Below are positions 6,023-6,291 of a DNA stretch of 6,291 nucleotides, piece after piece; position 1 is the stretch's first letter, and each line of letters begins with the position of its first letter. The DNA is taken from positions 1-6,291 of the forward strand of contig JAWOCV010000193.1 in NCBI GenBank assembly GCA_046483585.1, read 5' to 3'. The DNA is from Marinilabilia sp046483585. Its GTDB lineage: Bacteria; Bacteroidota; Bacteroidia; Bacteroidales; Marinilabiliaceae. Under the pieces are notes generated by a model. The model did no database searches, was not told where the DNA came from, and saw only the letters and a program-made list of their open reading frames with translations. A program made the position numbers and the translations under genes.

Positions 6023-6291
6023 GTTTTCCGATCTTTTTTAACATGTGGTTTCCCGGGATAATTCCCGGATATGTTTGAAAATAAGGACAGAATAAATTGT
6101 GGGTCACTGGAATTTTATTCTCTTAGATTTTGGGTAATTTTGTCTTCCACTATGAGTCAATAGTCCGTTAAACTTTTGTAAGTACTTTTTATTCAATTGT
6201 TTAAAATTGAAGTATCCTTTGTGTTAAAATACGGATTATCAACAACATACGATTCATCTTAAATCTAAAAATCTAACGATCTATTGATGAG
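6023..6291. other. Intergenic stretch with small hairpins only
   Basis: No reading frame of note reaches or lies in these 269 bases on either strand. Three small structures are visible. CCGGGA/TCCCGG (6053-6058 with 6063-6068) has an outer AACAT/ATGTT pair (6040-6044 with 6071-6075) and lies just upstream of the RNA promoter. TTCAATT/AATTGAA pairs 6192-6198 with 6205-6211. ATCTA recurs three times at 8-base intervals (6263, 6271, 6279). None has a clear function; the stretch may carry the leader of a gene beyond the right edge. Confidence 0.45.

Overview
The window looks like a piece of chromosome from a member of the Bacteroidota, probably an environmental Bacteroidales/Marinilabiliales-type organism; this assignment is inferred. 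The reasons are start codons preceded by A-rich rather than Shine-Dalgarno-like sequence, a close match to the phylum-specific promoter (TTG, 20-base spacer, TACTTTTG) in front of an RNA gene, and protein families that are at home in that phylum. No mobile-element gene, CRISPR array, tRNA or rRNA was seen.

Left part (1-2704, plus strand): the end of a cobalt/cobalamin locus. A 5'-truncated CbiQ-type ECF permease overlaps a CbiO-type ATPase, followed after 74 bases by a bifunctional CysG-like protein (NAD-dependent precorrin-2 dehydrogenase/chelatase fused to uroporphyrinogen-III methyltransferase). Together they import Co2+ (or Ni2+) and make precorrin-2/sirohydrochlorin, the branch point to cobalamin and siroheme. 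The rest of the operon would lie left of the window.

Middle (2743-5185, minus strand): a convergent two-gene unit. The first gene encodes a group II PLP-dependent amino-acid decarboxylase of the glutamate/cysteine-sulfinate/aspartate type. Its last 14 bases overlap the start of a gene for an uncharacterised protein whose N-terminal half looks like a circularly permuted papain/NlpC-P60-like domain (GHA...NCSRFV). An AT-rich hairpin separates the unit from cysG.

Right part (5186-6291): about 1.1 kb without a credible protein gene, but rich in structure. Next to the decarboxylase start is a weak promoter candidate. Then comes a 189-base palindromic element made of two inverted copies of one 25-base core, resembling a REP/BIME pair. 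After 200 bases with one further hairpin there is a well-delimited minus-strand non-coding RNA of about 240 nt. It has its own Bacteroidota promoter, a 10-bp perfect closing stem, an internal bubble, two tandem UUCG-loop hairpins and a strong intrinsic terminator. Its architecture is that of a 6S-like RNA, but the class is not proven. The last 270 bases hold only small hairpins.
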